Part shown: piece after piece, positions 53,203 to 64,000 of the stretch
Layout of the letters: each line of letters begins with the position of its first letter
Numbering within the stretch: position 1 is the stretch's first letter
Assembly: GCF_003641205.1 (NCBI RefSeq)
Contig: NZ_CP032762.1
Location: forward strand, 2,790,001-2,854,000
Origin: Rhodococcus sp. P1Y
GTDB taxonomy: Bacteria > Actinomycetota > Actinomycetes > Mycobacteriales > Mycobacteriaceae
Reading direction: 5' to 3'
Length of the DNA stretch: 64,000 nucleotides
The notes under the pieces: model-generated
Database searches by the model: none
Seen by the model: only the letters and a program-made list of their open reading frames with translations
Told to the model about the DNA's origin: nothing
Translations under genes and position numbers: made by a program

Positions 53203-54930
53203 TCAGCTCTGGGGCGGTGGCGGAGCAGCCGTTGTCCGTGCTTCCGATCGCGGCGTCGGCTCGGCCTGTTCCTGAACAGTCGGAGGCGGTGCCCACACGG
53301 ACGTCGGTGGCGACAAGCCCGGAGACGGAGTGTCGTTGACATCTGTCGTGGGAACGGTGATCGCCGGAACCGGCGGGGGCGACAGCTCGGTGGATCCGCC
53401 CGTCGCGGGCCTGGGCGTCGTGGATTCCCCTGGGCCCTCCGTTGGCGGCAGATCCGTCGAACCGCCGGGCGACGGATTCGCGGGAGTCGTCGTCACGGGG
53501 CTCGTCGTGACGGGGCTCGTAGGATCGGGGCTCGTCGTCACAGGGCCCGTCGGATCGGGGCTCGTCGGGCCAGGGGCTATCGGTCGAGGTGTCGAGGGCG
53601 ATGTAGCGCTGATCTCGGGGGACGTCCGAGGCGATGCAGGCCACGGTATGAGTGGGAGGTCGGGAGCCGGATGCAGTGACGGCGTCACCGACGGACGCGT
53701 GGTCACCGCCGGCTGAGAAGCGGCGGAATCGCTCGGCGACGGCCCGGCGGGGCTCCCGGTGGCGGGAGCGGGCCGCGCGCTCGTTCGTGTTCCGGCGTCG
53801 ACGAGGCTCCCATCGCCGTCTGCGATTGGTGGGTCATTTTCTGATGCGGCGCTTGTAGCTGCGGAGCCAGCAGGCGATACGGAGGACCGGTCGTTCGGCG
53901 CAAGCGTCTGCACACCGTATGCGACGACGATTCCACCGACCAGCAGCGCGCCGACCAGGGCGCCCGAGAAACGCCCGATCGATCGAGCGCTGCTGCCCGC
54001 GCCGGGACCGGCCATCGGGAAGCCGCCCGTGTGTCCGTTCAGGGCAAGGTGCGCCGCGCCGGTCGCGAGGATGGTGTCGGGGTCAGCCGGGGCAAGGACG
54101 GCCATCGACAGGAGTGTGTCGAACTCGGCGCGCACGACTGGAACCTTCGCGCCGCCGCCGATGAGGATCACCGCCTCCGGCGTCGATACCGCCTGTGCAG
54201 CAGTGCGTTCGGTGAAAAGCGCCGTGTTCGTCGCGTACGGCCGCACGGCGTGATCGAATTCCGCACGGTCGATGGACGAGCTGCCCATCGGGCCTCTTAC
54301 CTCGGCCGAGTCGTGGGCGGAGAGGTGTTCTTTGACAGCTCGATACCGGGCGGAGCCGACGCCTCGGTCGTCGCGAATGTCGTCCCGTACCGCGCGGGCG
54401 GCCGTAGGGCTGCCCTGCGCCAAGTCTTTGACGAGCCGGTCGACAACGTCGCCGCTGAAGTGCTCGGTTCGGTCCGCGGCGAGCAGTACGCCGGAGCCGG
54501 TATCGACGACAGAAGCTGTTGTGCCCGTCGCGCCGACATCGACGATGACGACTGCGCCATAGCGGGCGATCAACCCGGCGTCGTCGAGAAAGGCGTGCGC
54601 AGCCGCAGCCTCAGGTACGAGCACCGCCGTCCAGCGAGTGCGTGCGAGAGCCGACCGAACGGACGTTGCCTGCTCCTGGGTTCGGTGTGTCACAGCGACG
54701 ACATCGGGAACGCGGCGCTCGCTGCCGTGTGCCCCGACTCCGGGCGGGGCGGGGGCGAGGGAAGCCATCAGCTCGATCGCAGAGGACACCAGGTCACCGG
54801 TATCGGTGTTGACCTCGCTGTCGGTCGAGATTGTGCGGTACTCGACGGACCGAGAACCGTCGTCCTCTTCGACTACGAGAGCCGCGCAAACGACTTGGGT
54901 TCCGGTGGAAACACCGATTCCGATCCTCAT
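53203..54930 (-). CDS. Membrane-anchored Hsp70/actin-like protein with Pro/Thr/Ser-rich outer tail
   Basis: This 575-aa protein has an N-terminal Hsp70/actin-fold-like region (MRIGIGVSTGTQVVCAALVV, VVIVDVGATGTTASVVDTGS, PEAVILIGGGAKVPVVRAEF, DPDTILATGAAHLALNG), then one membrane segment at about 318-342 (FSGALVGALLVGGIVVAYGV). The C-terminal 230 residues are very Pro/Thr/Ser-rich, with imperfect tandem repeats such as PTSPDPTGPVTTSPDPTSPV. The layout is like that of the ESX-4-associated protein at 34578-36212. ATG at 54930 follows GGGAGGTGCGCG. Function is not known. It is convergent with tsaD, whose stop is 1 nt from its own stop. Confidence 0.78.
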   Translation of the reverse strand: MRIGIGVSTGTQVVCAALVVEEDDGSRSVEYRTISTDSEVNTDTGDLVSSAIELMASLAPAPPGVGAHGSERRVPDVVAVTHRTQEQATSVRSALARTRWTAVLVPEAAAAHAFLDDAGLIARYGAVVIVDVGATGTTASVVDTGSGVLLAADRTEHFSGDVVDRLVKDLAQGSPTAARAVRDDIRDDRGVGSARYRAVKEHLSAHDSAEVRGPMGSSSIDRAEFDHAVRPYATNTALFTERTAAQAVSTPEAVILIGGGAKVPVVRAEFDTLLSMAVLAPADPDTILATGAAHLALNGHTGGFPMAGPGAGSSARSIGRFSGALVGALLVGGIVVAYGVQTLAPNDRSSVSPAGSAATSAASENDPPIADGDGSLVDAGTRTSARPAPATGSPAGPSPSDSAASQPAVTTRPSVTPSLHPAPDLPLIPWPASPRTSPEISATSPSTPRPIAPGPTSPDPTGPVTTSPDPTSPVTTSPVTTTPANPSPGGSTDLPPTEGPGESTTPRPATGGSTELSPPPVPAITVPTTDVNDTPSPGLSPPTSVWAPPPTVQEQAEPTPRSEARTTAAPPPPQS

Positions 54931-55070
54931 CGCGCACCTCCCGTCAGACATAGATATCCCGTCTCGTTATCTTAACGTTACAGAACGGATAGCGGGAATG
55001 GGAAACACGACACGACTCGAGGGTTATGACTTGAACGCATCGAGTCGAAAGCGTCGGCGAAAGCGGAAAA

Positions 55071-55624
55071 ATGACAACTACCGAGTCTTATTCAATGTTG
55101 GACGACAAGGCTCGATGGGCACTGTTACTCCGTGCATCGGTGAGATCGGGAGCAACGGCTGTCATTCTCACCGTCCTGTATTTCGTCGTTCCGATGGAGT
55201 CGGTTGCCGATCTGGGATCGATCTTGTTTCTCGCATCGGCGCTGGTGGTGGTGGTTGTGATGTGTGGGTGGCAAGGGATGAAAGTGATGAGGGCCGATTA
55301 CCCGGCAGTGCAGGGTGTCGAAGCGATTGCCATGGTGGTGCCGATGTATTTGATCGGTTTTTCACGGCTTATCACCTCATTGCCGCGTCTGCCGCTCAAA
55401 ATTTCAGCGAGCCGGTCTCGCGAATGGGTGGCCTCTATTTCACGCTGACCGTCTTTTCCACGGTTGGATTCGGTGATATCACCGCGTCCACCGATTTTGC
55501 TCGTGCGGTCGTCTCGATTCAGATGATCGGGAATCTCGTGATCATCGCCCTCGGTGGTCGGCTTCTTCTTGCCGCAGTGCGCCGCGGCCAAGCTCGTCGA
55601 CACCCCAGCGGTACGAGTGGGTAG
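55071..55624 (+). pseudogene. Frameshifted two-pore-domain-like potassium channel gene
   Basis: Two adjacent frames together encode a 184-aa ion channel. The first frame gives MTTTESYSMLDDKARWALLL, two hydrophobic segments and GVEAIAMVVPMYLIGF. The second frame continues FTAYHLIAASAAQNFSEPVS and the K+ selectivity filter in FTLTVFSTVGFGDITAS, then a final membrane segment. The frames join at the T5 run 55358-55362: one extra T restores an uninterrupted gene of 555 nt. This could be a true lesion, a sequencing error, or a programmed -1 slip on TTT. Confidence 0.82.
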
Positions 55625-55769
55625 GCCCGCAACCGGGCAGAATCCGAAGTCTCCCGCGTGTTCGCGCAAGCGTGGACCGACGTTGCGCCGCTGGTAAGCG
55701 AGTCGGTCGCCCAGATTTCGCTGCGGGCGTAGCGCCGGCGCCAGTGCTTGCACACGTAGGGGTTGAGTG

Positions 55770-55796
55770 CTGGCACTCGCGTGTATAGAGTGCTAG
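55770..55796 (+). promoter_or_regulatory. CIRCE operator (HrcA site) upstream of groES-groEL1
   Basis: CTGGCACTC-N9-GAGTGCTAG is a near-perfect CIRCE (consensus TTAGCACTC-N9-GAGTGCTAA). A further GAGTGC half-site directly upstream forms the palindrome GAGTGCTGGCACTC at 55765-55778. TTGAGT (55763) and TATAGA (55784) overlap it as a possible -35/-10 pair with a short 15-nt spacer. The gap 55625-55925 otherwise shows no gene. Confidence 0.92.
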
Positions 55797-55925
55797 TCAG
55801 CGCTGAGCGAAGTCCCGGAACCCGCGACGACGGGAACGAGCACAGGGCACCGAACGTGCACTACCAACACAGCTGTCCGGGGATCCGACCCCGGACGCGT
55901 ACCCCGTAACAATGGAGGGCTCAAC

Positions 55926-56225
55926 GTGGCGAGCGTGAAAATCAAGCCGCTCGAGGACAAGATCCTCGTCCAGGCCAACGAGGCCGAGACGACGACCGCC
56001 TCCGGTCTGGTCATCCCCGACACAGCCAAGGAGAAGCCTCAGGAAGGCACCGTCGTCGCTGTCGGCGAAGGCCGTGTCACCGAAAAGGGCAACCGGATCC
56101 CGGTCGACGTCAAAGAAGGCGACACCGTCATCTACAGCAAGTACGGCGGCACCGAAATCAAGTACGCCGGCGAGGAGTACCTGATTCTGTCGGCACGCGA
56201 CGTGCTGGCAGTCATCGCCAAGTAG
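55926..56225 (+). CDS. groES: Co-chaperonin GroES
   Basis: GroES caps the GroEL chaperonin ring during folding. The 99-aa protein starts at GTG 55926 after ATGGAGGGCTCAAC and reads [20 protein letters not shown]. The mobile loop [20 protein letters not shown] is intact and it ends [14 protein letters not shown] operator lies upstream, so HrcA control is likely. A hairpin separates it from groEL1. Confidence 0.98.
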   Translation: MASVKIKPLEDKILVQANEAETTTASGLVIPDTAKEKPQEGTVVAVGEGRVTEKGNRIPVDVKEGDTVIYSKYGGTEIKYAGEEYLILSARDVLAVIAK

Positions 56226-56239
56226 GCCATAAACGCATC

Positions 56240-56277
56240 CCGCCCCGGAACCCGATTTCGATTCGGTCCCGGGGCGG
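56240..56277 (+). terminator. Hairpin between groES and groEL1
   Basis: CCGCCCCGG pairs with CCGGGGCGG, with an inner CCGA/TCGG pairing around a short loop; no T-run follows. It may adjust the relative levels of groES and groEL1 mRNA rather than end transcription, since groEL1 has no obvious promoter of its own. Confidence 0.6.
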
Positions 56278-56314
56278 ACTGCGTTCGATCGGGTTCTAAG
56301 ACTCGAAGGAGTAA

Positions 56315-57937
<1,623 letters not shown>

Positions 57938-57952
57938 GGTAGCTGGACCACG

Positions 57953-57993
57953 AAGCGGGGCCCCGTCGGACTGTCGACGAGGCCCCGCTTTTT
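57953..57993 (+). terminator. Intrinsic terminator after groEL1
   Basis: AAGCGGGGCC pairs with GGCCCCGCTT, with an inner CGTCG/CGACG, followed by TTTTT. It also faces the end of the minus-strand whiB3 gene, so it is placed to stop both converging transcripts. Confidence 0.9.
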
Positions 57994-58008
57994 CGTGTCT
58001 TCGGTCCG

Positions 58009-58302
58009 TCAGACTGCGACGCGCCTACGAGTGTGGCGAGCGTGTGTCTCGCGTTCGGTCTCGGACATGCCGCCCCAGATGCCGTACGGCTCGGACACGC
58101 TGAGCGCGTGCGAGCGGCATTGTGCGAGCACCGGGCAACTGCGGCACATTTCCTTGGCGCGCAACTCGCGTTGGGCGCGTGCGCGCCCTCGTTCGCCGTC
58201 GGGGTGGAAGAACATCGACGAGTCGACGCCGCGGCACAGGCCGTGCATCTGCCAGTCCCAGATATCGGCGTTCGGCCCAGGGAGATGGTTCGGCTGAGGC
58301 AT
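58009..58302 (-). CDS. whiB3: WhiB-family iron-sulfur transcription factor, WhiB3 type
   Basis: This redox-sensing [4Fe-4S] regulator binds the sigma-A subunit. The 97-aa protein begins MPQPNHLPGPNADIWDWQMH and the four cluster cysteines are Cys23, Cys53, Cys56 and Cys62 (GLCRG, MCRSC, QC), the same positions as in M. tuberculosis WhiB3. The sigma-binding G(I/V)WGG turn is present (YGIWGGMSE). ATG at 58302 has CTAGGAGTTCTC before it. The adjacent groEL1 and the downstream sigD locus match the mycobacterial order. Confidence 0.95.
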   Translation of the reverse strand: MPQPNHLPGPNADIWDWQMHGLCRGVDSSMFFHPDGERGRARAQRELRAKEMCRSCPVLAQCRSHALSVSEPYGIWGGMSETERETHARHTRRRVAV

Positions 58303-59097
58303 GAGAACTCCTAGGGTGTGTGCTCGCCGTAACATAAGCGGCGACGCGTGAAGACGAAGCTTGGAAATGCGACTTCGTATTTCGCTCGGCGGTGAGGTCG
58401 AACTTGTGGTGAACTCGTTTGTGGTGAAACGCGTCGGATTACTTGCCGAGCCCCACCGAACAACGTCAACGTTATTCGTGGCGACGAAATCGCGTCAATA
58501 GTTGTTCACCGTGGCCATTTGCATAGGTCGAACTCGAGAAGTTAACGCCGTTGACATTTACAACGGTCGGTTCGCATGCAATAGGCGAGCGTCCGTTCTG
58601 TCCCCGAGAACCGCGAGCGCAGGCCGATCTTCGGCGATTCTCCATCGTCGACGAACCGACGGTGTGTCCGATGGTCCAGTACGGTGGCGACGGAAAGCGA
58701 AGCGACCATTCATGCAGGTGGGATGCCGGTTGTCGGCCCCGGATCTCGAAGGTGGAGTGCTCGAACGAGGCCGGAGTGCACTCGGTTCAGTGTGGGTGCC
58801 GGAGCCGAATGCTCGGCCCAAAGTTTCGTCGGGCGGATCGGCACCGTGCCCGGGCGATGCAGGCGGCGCATTTCTCGCGATTAACCTCCCGGCTACAGAA
58901 TCGTCAGAAACCGCTCACCGATTGTCCATAAAAGTGAATGTTAAATCCGTGAAACATATCTTCGAATGTTTTTGCGCGTTCGGCATCGTCGAATCAAGTT
59001 ATCGGCCGGGTTCATGGCGGAAGAAGATGCATATGCGCCGAACGGGAGGCGCCGTCCGCCGGCACGAGAACTCCACGTGGCCCCGTAAGTTCGATGC
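58303..59097. other. 795-nt region without a supported gene
   Basis: The stretch has lower GC than its neighbours. Near 58404-58428 it holds two copies of TTGTGGTGAA 15 nt apart, with an inverted partner GTTGTTCACC near 58500. A lone TTGACA at about 58551 on the plus strand is followed by nothing convincing as a -10. Open frames exist on both strands but none looks like a gene. The region probably holds the whiB3 promoter and leader, and the promoter of the next gene. Confidence 0.6.
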
Positions 59098-59931
59098 GTG
59101 GACAAAGTCGATTCAACCCGCGGTGATGGGGTCCTTGCCGATGCGGCGTGGGGCCGTGATCCCGGTCGGTGGCCGCTGCAGGAGGGGATCGGACTGCGTG
59201 ACCGGTGGTACCGCGCGGTGGCTCTCGGCGGGCAGGGAAGGTACAGCGCAGCGTCCGCCGAACTCGACGGTGTCGAACGGTGCCCCGAGCTCCCTCGGGC
59301 GCTCCGCTCCCTGACGGCGTCCACTCGTGCGTCGTGGTCGCGACAGATGGGGCGACATGTAGCCGCGTCTCGATACGACGGAGCGGCGATCGCGCTCGTC
59401 GGCGTCGGCTCGCGGGCGGCCGATCCTCGGGTGACAGAGGCTCGGTGTGATGCGCTCACGGGACTGGCTGCCGACGCGCTCGGCGTTGGTCGCTTCGGGG
59501 CGGCGGAGGTGTTTCTCAGCCGGTGCGCCAGCGAACTGAACGAAGCCGACTGCCTCGACGGACTATGGAGACAACGCCTGCGGCTCGTCTGGGTGCGCTC
59601 CGAATTGGCGATGGTGTCAGGTGACGGTTCCGCCGCGGTTCGACACGCGCTCGACGCGCGCGAGCTCGCTGCCGAGACCGTTTCGTTACGCCATCGAACC
59701 AAGACCGAGTTGATCGTCGCGGCCGCCTTCAGCTCGTCCGGCGACGTCGAACGCGGGCGGACGACTGTTTCAGCTGTGCTCAGCGCCTGCTCGGGGTACG
59801 GACTCGTGCCACTGCGGTGGGCTGCTGCGATGTTGTCGAACGGTCTCGGGGAGATGGACGGATCGCCGAAGATCATCGCTGAATGTGCTTCGCTGCTCGC
59901 CCGACGTGGCGGAGTATTGGAAGGTAAGTGA
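59098..59931 (+). CDS. Conserved hypothetical protein, Rv3415c-like
   Basis: This 277-aa protein is rich in short repeats of helical pairs (RYSAASAELDGVERCPELPR, then RDRWYRAVALGGQG), consistent with a tetratricopeptide/alpha-solenoid fold. Starting at GTG 59098 it reads MDKVDSTRGDGVLADAAWGR. Its place between whiB3 and sigD is that of Rv3415c in M. tuberculosis, a conserved protein of unknown role. No signal peptide or membrane segment is seen. A plausible guess is an RNA polymerase- or stress-related adaptor, but nothing in the sequence proves that. Confidence 0.75.
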   Translation: MDKVDSTRGDGVLADAAWGRDPGRWPLQEGIGLRDRWYRAVALGGQGRYSAASAELDGVERCPELPRALRSLTASTRASWSRQMGRHVAASRYDGAAIALVGVGSRAADPRVTEARCDALTGLAADALGVGRFGAAEVFLSRCASELNEADCLDGLWRQRLRLVWVRSELAMVSGDGSAAVRHALDARELAAETVSLRHRTKTELIVAAAFSSSGDVERGRTTVSAVLSACSGYGLVPLRWAAAMLSNGLGEMDGSPKIIAECASLLARRGGVLEGK

Positions 59932-60053
59932 GATGACCGACCGAGTGGTTCGGTTGCGGGGATCGAAGGTCGCTATCCTTACGAAGTTCCACTTACTGGT
60001 GGAAGCGCTCGCCGAAACGGCGGCGCCACTGTAACGCGGGGAATCGTTGAGCG

Positions 60054-60632
60054 ATGAACAGTACGGGTGAGGAGTTGGACTCCTTCGTCGTTGCCGCAGC
60101 GCAAGGCGATAGAGCAGCTCTCTCCCGGGTACTCGAAATCATCCGACCACTCGTTGTGCGGTACTGCCGTGCGCGTGTGGGATCGGCCGAGCGTGGTCAG
60201 CTCTCGGCCGACGACGTAGCGCAGGAGGTGTGCATGGCAGTCATGACCGCCCTGCCGCGTTACCAGGATCAGGGCAGGCCCTTCATGGCGTTCGTGTACG
60301 GGATAGCCGCTCACAAGGTTGCTGATGCACACCGAAGCGCGTCGCGTAACAAATCGGATCCTGCCGCCGAAGTACCAGATGTCGTGTCGACGGAACACGG
60401 TCCGGAGCAGCGAGCTCTCGAGTCCGAGTCGAGTAGACAGATGACCGCATTGCTGGACACCTTGCCTGCCAAGCACCGAGAAATTCTCGTGCTGAGGTTG
60501 GTCGTCGGATTGTCGGCCGAGGAAACAGCAGCGGCGGTCGGTAGTACTGCAGGTGCGATCCGGGTGGCTCAACACCGAGCCATCGCGAAGTTGAAGAACG
60601 AAGTTGTGAAAGCGGGTGAAATGTATGGCTAG
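60054..60632 (+). CDS. sigD: ECF RNA polymerase sigma factor SigD
   Basis: This 192-aa group 4 sigma factor has region 2 at about residues 10-85 (LEIIRPLVVRYCRARVGSAE, then DDVAQEVCMAVMTALPRYQD) and region 4 at about 125-185 (LLDTLPAKHREILVLRLVVG with LSAEETAAAVGSTAGAIRVA). The ShbA/SigD type is recognised by the GRPFMAFVYGIAAHKVADAH motif. In mycobacteria SigD acts in stationary phase. It overlaps rsdA, its anti-sigma gene, by 8 nt. The gap before it (122 nt) holds a small TTCCAC/GTGGAA hairpin. Confidence 0.95.
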   Translation: MNSTGEELDSFVVAAAQGDRAALSRVLEIIRPLVVRYCRARVGSAERGQLSADDVAQEVCMAVMTALPRYQDQGRPFMAFVYGIAAHKVADAHRSASRNKSDPAAEVPDVVSTEHGPEQRALESESSRQMTALLDTLPAKHREILVLRLVVGLSAEETAAAVGSTAGAIRVAQHRAIAKLKNEVVKAGEMYG

Positions 60633-61623
60633 GAACAACGGCCGTGATGGCATTCCCCGTATCGGTCGATCCGATTCCTCGGCCGAGGGTCCGTCCGGTG
60701 ACTCGTTCGGCGATTCGATCAACGACTCGTCGCCGGTCGACATCGCAGCGGTCCGCCGCGACGATGCACTCATCGAAGCCATCCGAGGCGACGGTCCCGT
60801 CGCAACGGACGATGCCGATGAGTACCAGCTGGCGTTGCTGCTAGCGAACTGGCGTGCAGAAATTTCGACCCCGGCGATGCCGGCAGGCCCCGATTTGGAC
60901 GAGGTGGCCGCCGCAGTCGACCGAGAGATCGCGGCCGTGGGGCTCAAACGCTCGGCGTCCAGTAGATCCCGGTCCGGTCTACTTCGGCCCGTTGCCGGAG
61001 CAGCGGCCGCCATCGCTCTGGTCATGGGCGGACTGGTCGTGTTCTCGTACAACTCGGCTCCGGGTGATCCGTTGTGGAGCGTCAAGTCGGTAGTCTTCTC
61101 TCAGCAGGCCGATTCGACTGTCGCGCAGATCGATACGACGTCCAAGCTAGAGCAGGCCGAACAGTTGATCGCCTCCGGCGACGTCGAGGGCGCGCAGGCG
61201 TTGCTCGAAGGTGCCTCGGAGAACGCCGGGGCTGTCGTCGATCAGGCGCAGCGCACAGACTTGGAAATTTGGCTCCAGCGACTCGTCGAGCAGTTGCAGG
61301 CCATCATCCCTTCAGTCCCTCCTGTCGCGCCGACGCTGGTCGATCCGTCGATCCCGCTGCAGAATCCAGTGCTTCCGGAGGCTCCTGTCGTGCCGGTAAC
61401 GTCGGTTCCGGTGACGCCGGATCTGACTACGACGACAGTCGTAGTTCCGCCGCCGGTGACGAGCCTGCCAGTCACACCGCCGCCGTCGGATACTGCAGTG
61501 ACGACGACGACCGATCCAGGCCCGACGATCCTCGATGAGCCAGGGCCGACGACGGCCACCGCCAGCGGTGCGGTCGACGGAACCTCGCAGCCCCGAGTCG
61601 ACACGCTCGACAACGGTGGCTGA
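60625..61623 (+). CDS. rsdA: Anti-sigma-D factor RsdA
   Basis: RsdA is a single-pass membrane protein that holds SigD inactive until degraded. The 332-aa protein has a cytoplasmic sigma-binding part (residues about 30-80, VDIAAVRRDDALIEAIRGDG then YQLALLLANWRAEI), a membrane segment at about 119-142 (VAGAAAAIALVMGGLVVFSY), an outer helical part and a Pro/Thr-rich C-terminal tail. ATG at 60625 overlaps the sigD stop. A strong terminator follows the gene. Confidence 0.92.
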   Translation: MARNNGRDGIPRIGRSDSSAEGPSGDSFGDSINDSSPVDIAAVRRDDALIEAIRGDGPVATDDADEYQLALLLANWRAEISTPAMPAGPDLDEVAAAVDREIAAVGLKRSASSRSRSGLLRPVAGAAAAIALVMGGLVVFSYNSAPGDPLWSVKSVVFSQQADSTVAQIDTTSKLEQAEQLIASGDVEGAQALLEGASENAGAVVDQAQRTDLEIWLQRLVEQLQAIIPSVPPVAPTLVDPSIPLQNPVLPEAPVVPVTSVPVTPDLTTTTVVVPPPVTSLPVTPPPSDTAVTTTTDPGPTILDEPGPTTATASGAVDGTSQPRVDTLDNGG

Positions 61624-61662
61624 GTCGAGCTTCTATCGGATGCGCTGACTTGCCGGACGCGC

Positions 61663-61707
61663 AACGAAAAGTGCCCCACACGAATTCCGTGTGGGGCACT
61701 TTTCGTT
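61663..61707. terminator. Bidirectional intrinsic terminator between rsdA and the DUF5319 gene
   Basis: A 20-bp perfect stem (AACGAAAAGTGCCCCACACG with its exact complement) has only a 5-nt loop and carries A- and T-runs within the stem ends. It serves the converging rsdA and DUF5319 transcripts. Confidence 0.94.
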
Positions 61708-61712
61708 GTCTG

Positions 61713-63917
<2,205 letters not shown>

Positions 63918-63966
63918 ACTTCGCTCGGTCACAATTCCAGACGAACCACTCGAGAAAGGGGCGCGC

Positions 63967-64000
63967 GTGCGCGACCTCGTTGAAATCGGCATGGGCAGAG
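63967..64000 (+). CDS. guaB3: GuaB3-family IMP dehydrogenase-related protein, 5' end
   Basis: The last 34 bases of the window begin a gene at GTG 63967: VRDLVEIGMGR. The motif VEIGMGR is the N-terminus of GuaB3, which in mycobacteria lies directly downstream of guaB2 (Rv3410c). AAAGGGGC is upstream. The rest lies beyond the window. Confidence 0.8.
   Translation, partial: MRDLVEIGMGR

Noticed and set aside
53480..53600. Repetitive CTCGTC-GGGG stretch considered as a repeat element
   Set aside because: It is the coding part of the Pro/Thr repeats in the Hsp70-like protein's tail.
58502..59314. Plus-strand open frame of about 270 codons between whiB3 and the Rv3415c-like gene
   Set aside because: It runs into the well-supported gene at 59098 in a different frame, has no ribosome-binding site or motif, and irregular composition.
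58941..59876. Minus-strand open frame of about 311 codons
   Set aside because: Antisense to the Rv3415c-like gene, Ser/Arg/Pro-rich, with no motif; the plus-strand gene has the conserved context.

Overview
The window is a high-GC actinobacterial chromosome segment. It is almost certainly Mycobacteriales, most likely Nocardiaceae and Rhodococcus-like. The supporting evidence is the WhiB3 / SigD / RsdA / GuaB2 order, an ESX-4 type VII secretion locus beside rplM-rpsI, F420-type luciferase-like oxidoreductases, the actinobacterial short adenylate kinase, and many GTG/TTG starts with ATGA/GTGA overlaps. The genus call is inference.

Bases 1-20543 are the end of the S10 ribosomal operon and the spc and alpha operons: rplW-rplB-rpsS-rplV-rpsC-rplP-rpmC-rpsQ, then rplN-rplX-rplE-rpsN, then rpsH-rplF-rplR-rpsE-rpmD-rplO, then secY-adk-map-infA-rpmJ-rpsM-rpsK-rpsD-rpoA-rplQ-truA. 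Two insertions interrupt the array. One is an inverted TerD-AIM24 fusion gene plus an AbiEi-like gene flanked by 38-nt direct repeats. The other is an APC permease followed by a 25-nt repeat pair. Both restart points (rplN and rpsH) carry near-identical core promoters. A strong terminator hairpin lies inside the 5' coding end of truA.

Bases 20550-37508 hold a Tat-type amidase and an FMN reductase, followed by an ESX-4-like locus: eccE(-), eccB(+), mycP(-), eccD(-), an LLM oxidoreductase(-), a three-ATPase eccC(+), a membrane type VII associated protein, and a WXG100 pair. A small DksA-like zinc protein follows.

Bases 37535-46606 hold rplM-rpsI-glmM, an F420-type oxidoreductase, a translationally coupled three-gene cassette that looks like ESX substrates (a 100-aa YxxxD protein, a 657-aa WxG/proline-rich protein and a 66-aa protein), a hydrolase-fold protein with Gly in place of the nucleophile Ser, and glmS. 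GlmM and GlmS feed cell-wall UDP-GlcNAc synthesis.

Bases 46638-53201 are a tightly overlapping run: nnr (metabolite repair), alr (D-alanine), an alpha/beta hydrolase, tsaE, tsaB, rimI and tsaD (tRNA t6A synthesis).

Bases 53203-64000 hold a membrane-anchored Hsp70-like protein, a frameshifted potassium-channel gene, CIRCE-controlled groES-groEL1, whiB3, a long gene-poor stretch, an Rv3415c-like gene, sigD-rsdA, a DUF5319 gene, guaB2 and the start of guaB3. No tRNA, rRNA, CRISPR array or insertion sequence was recognised.
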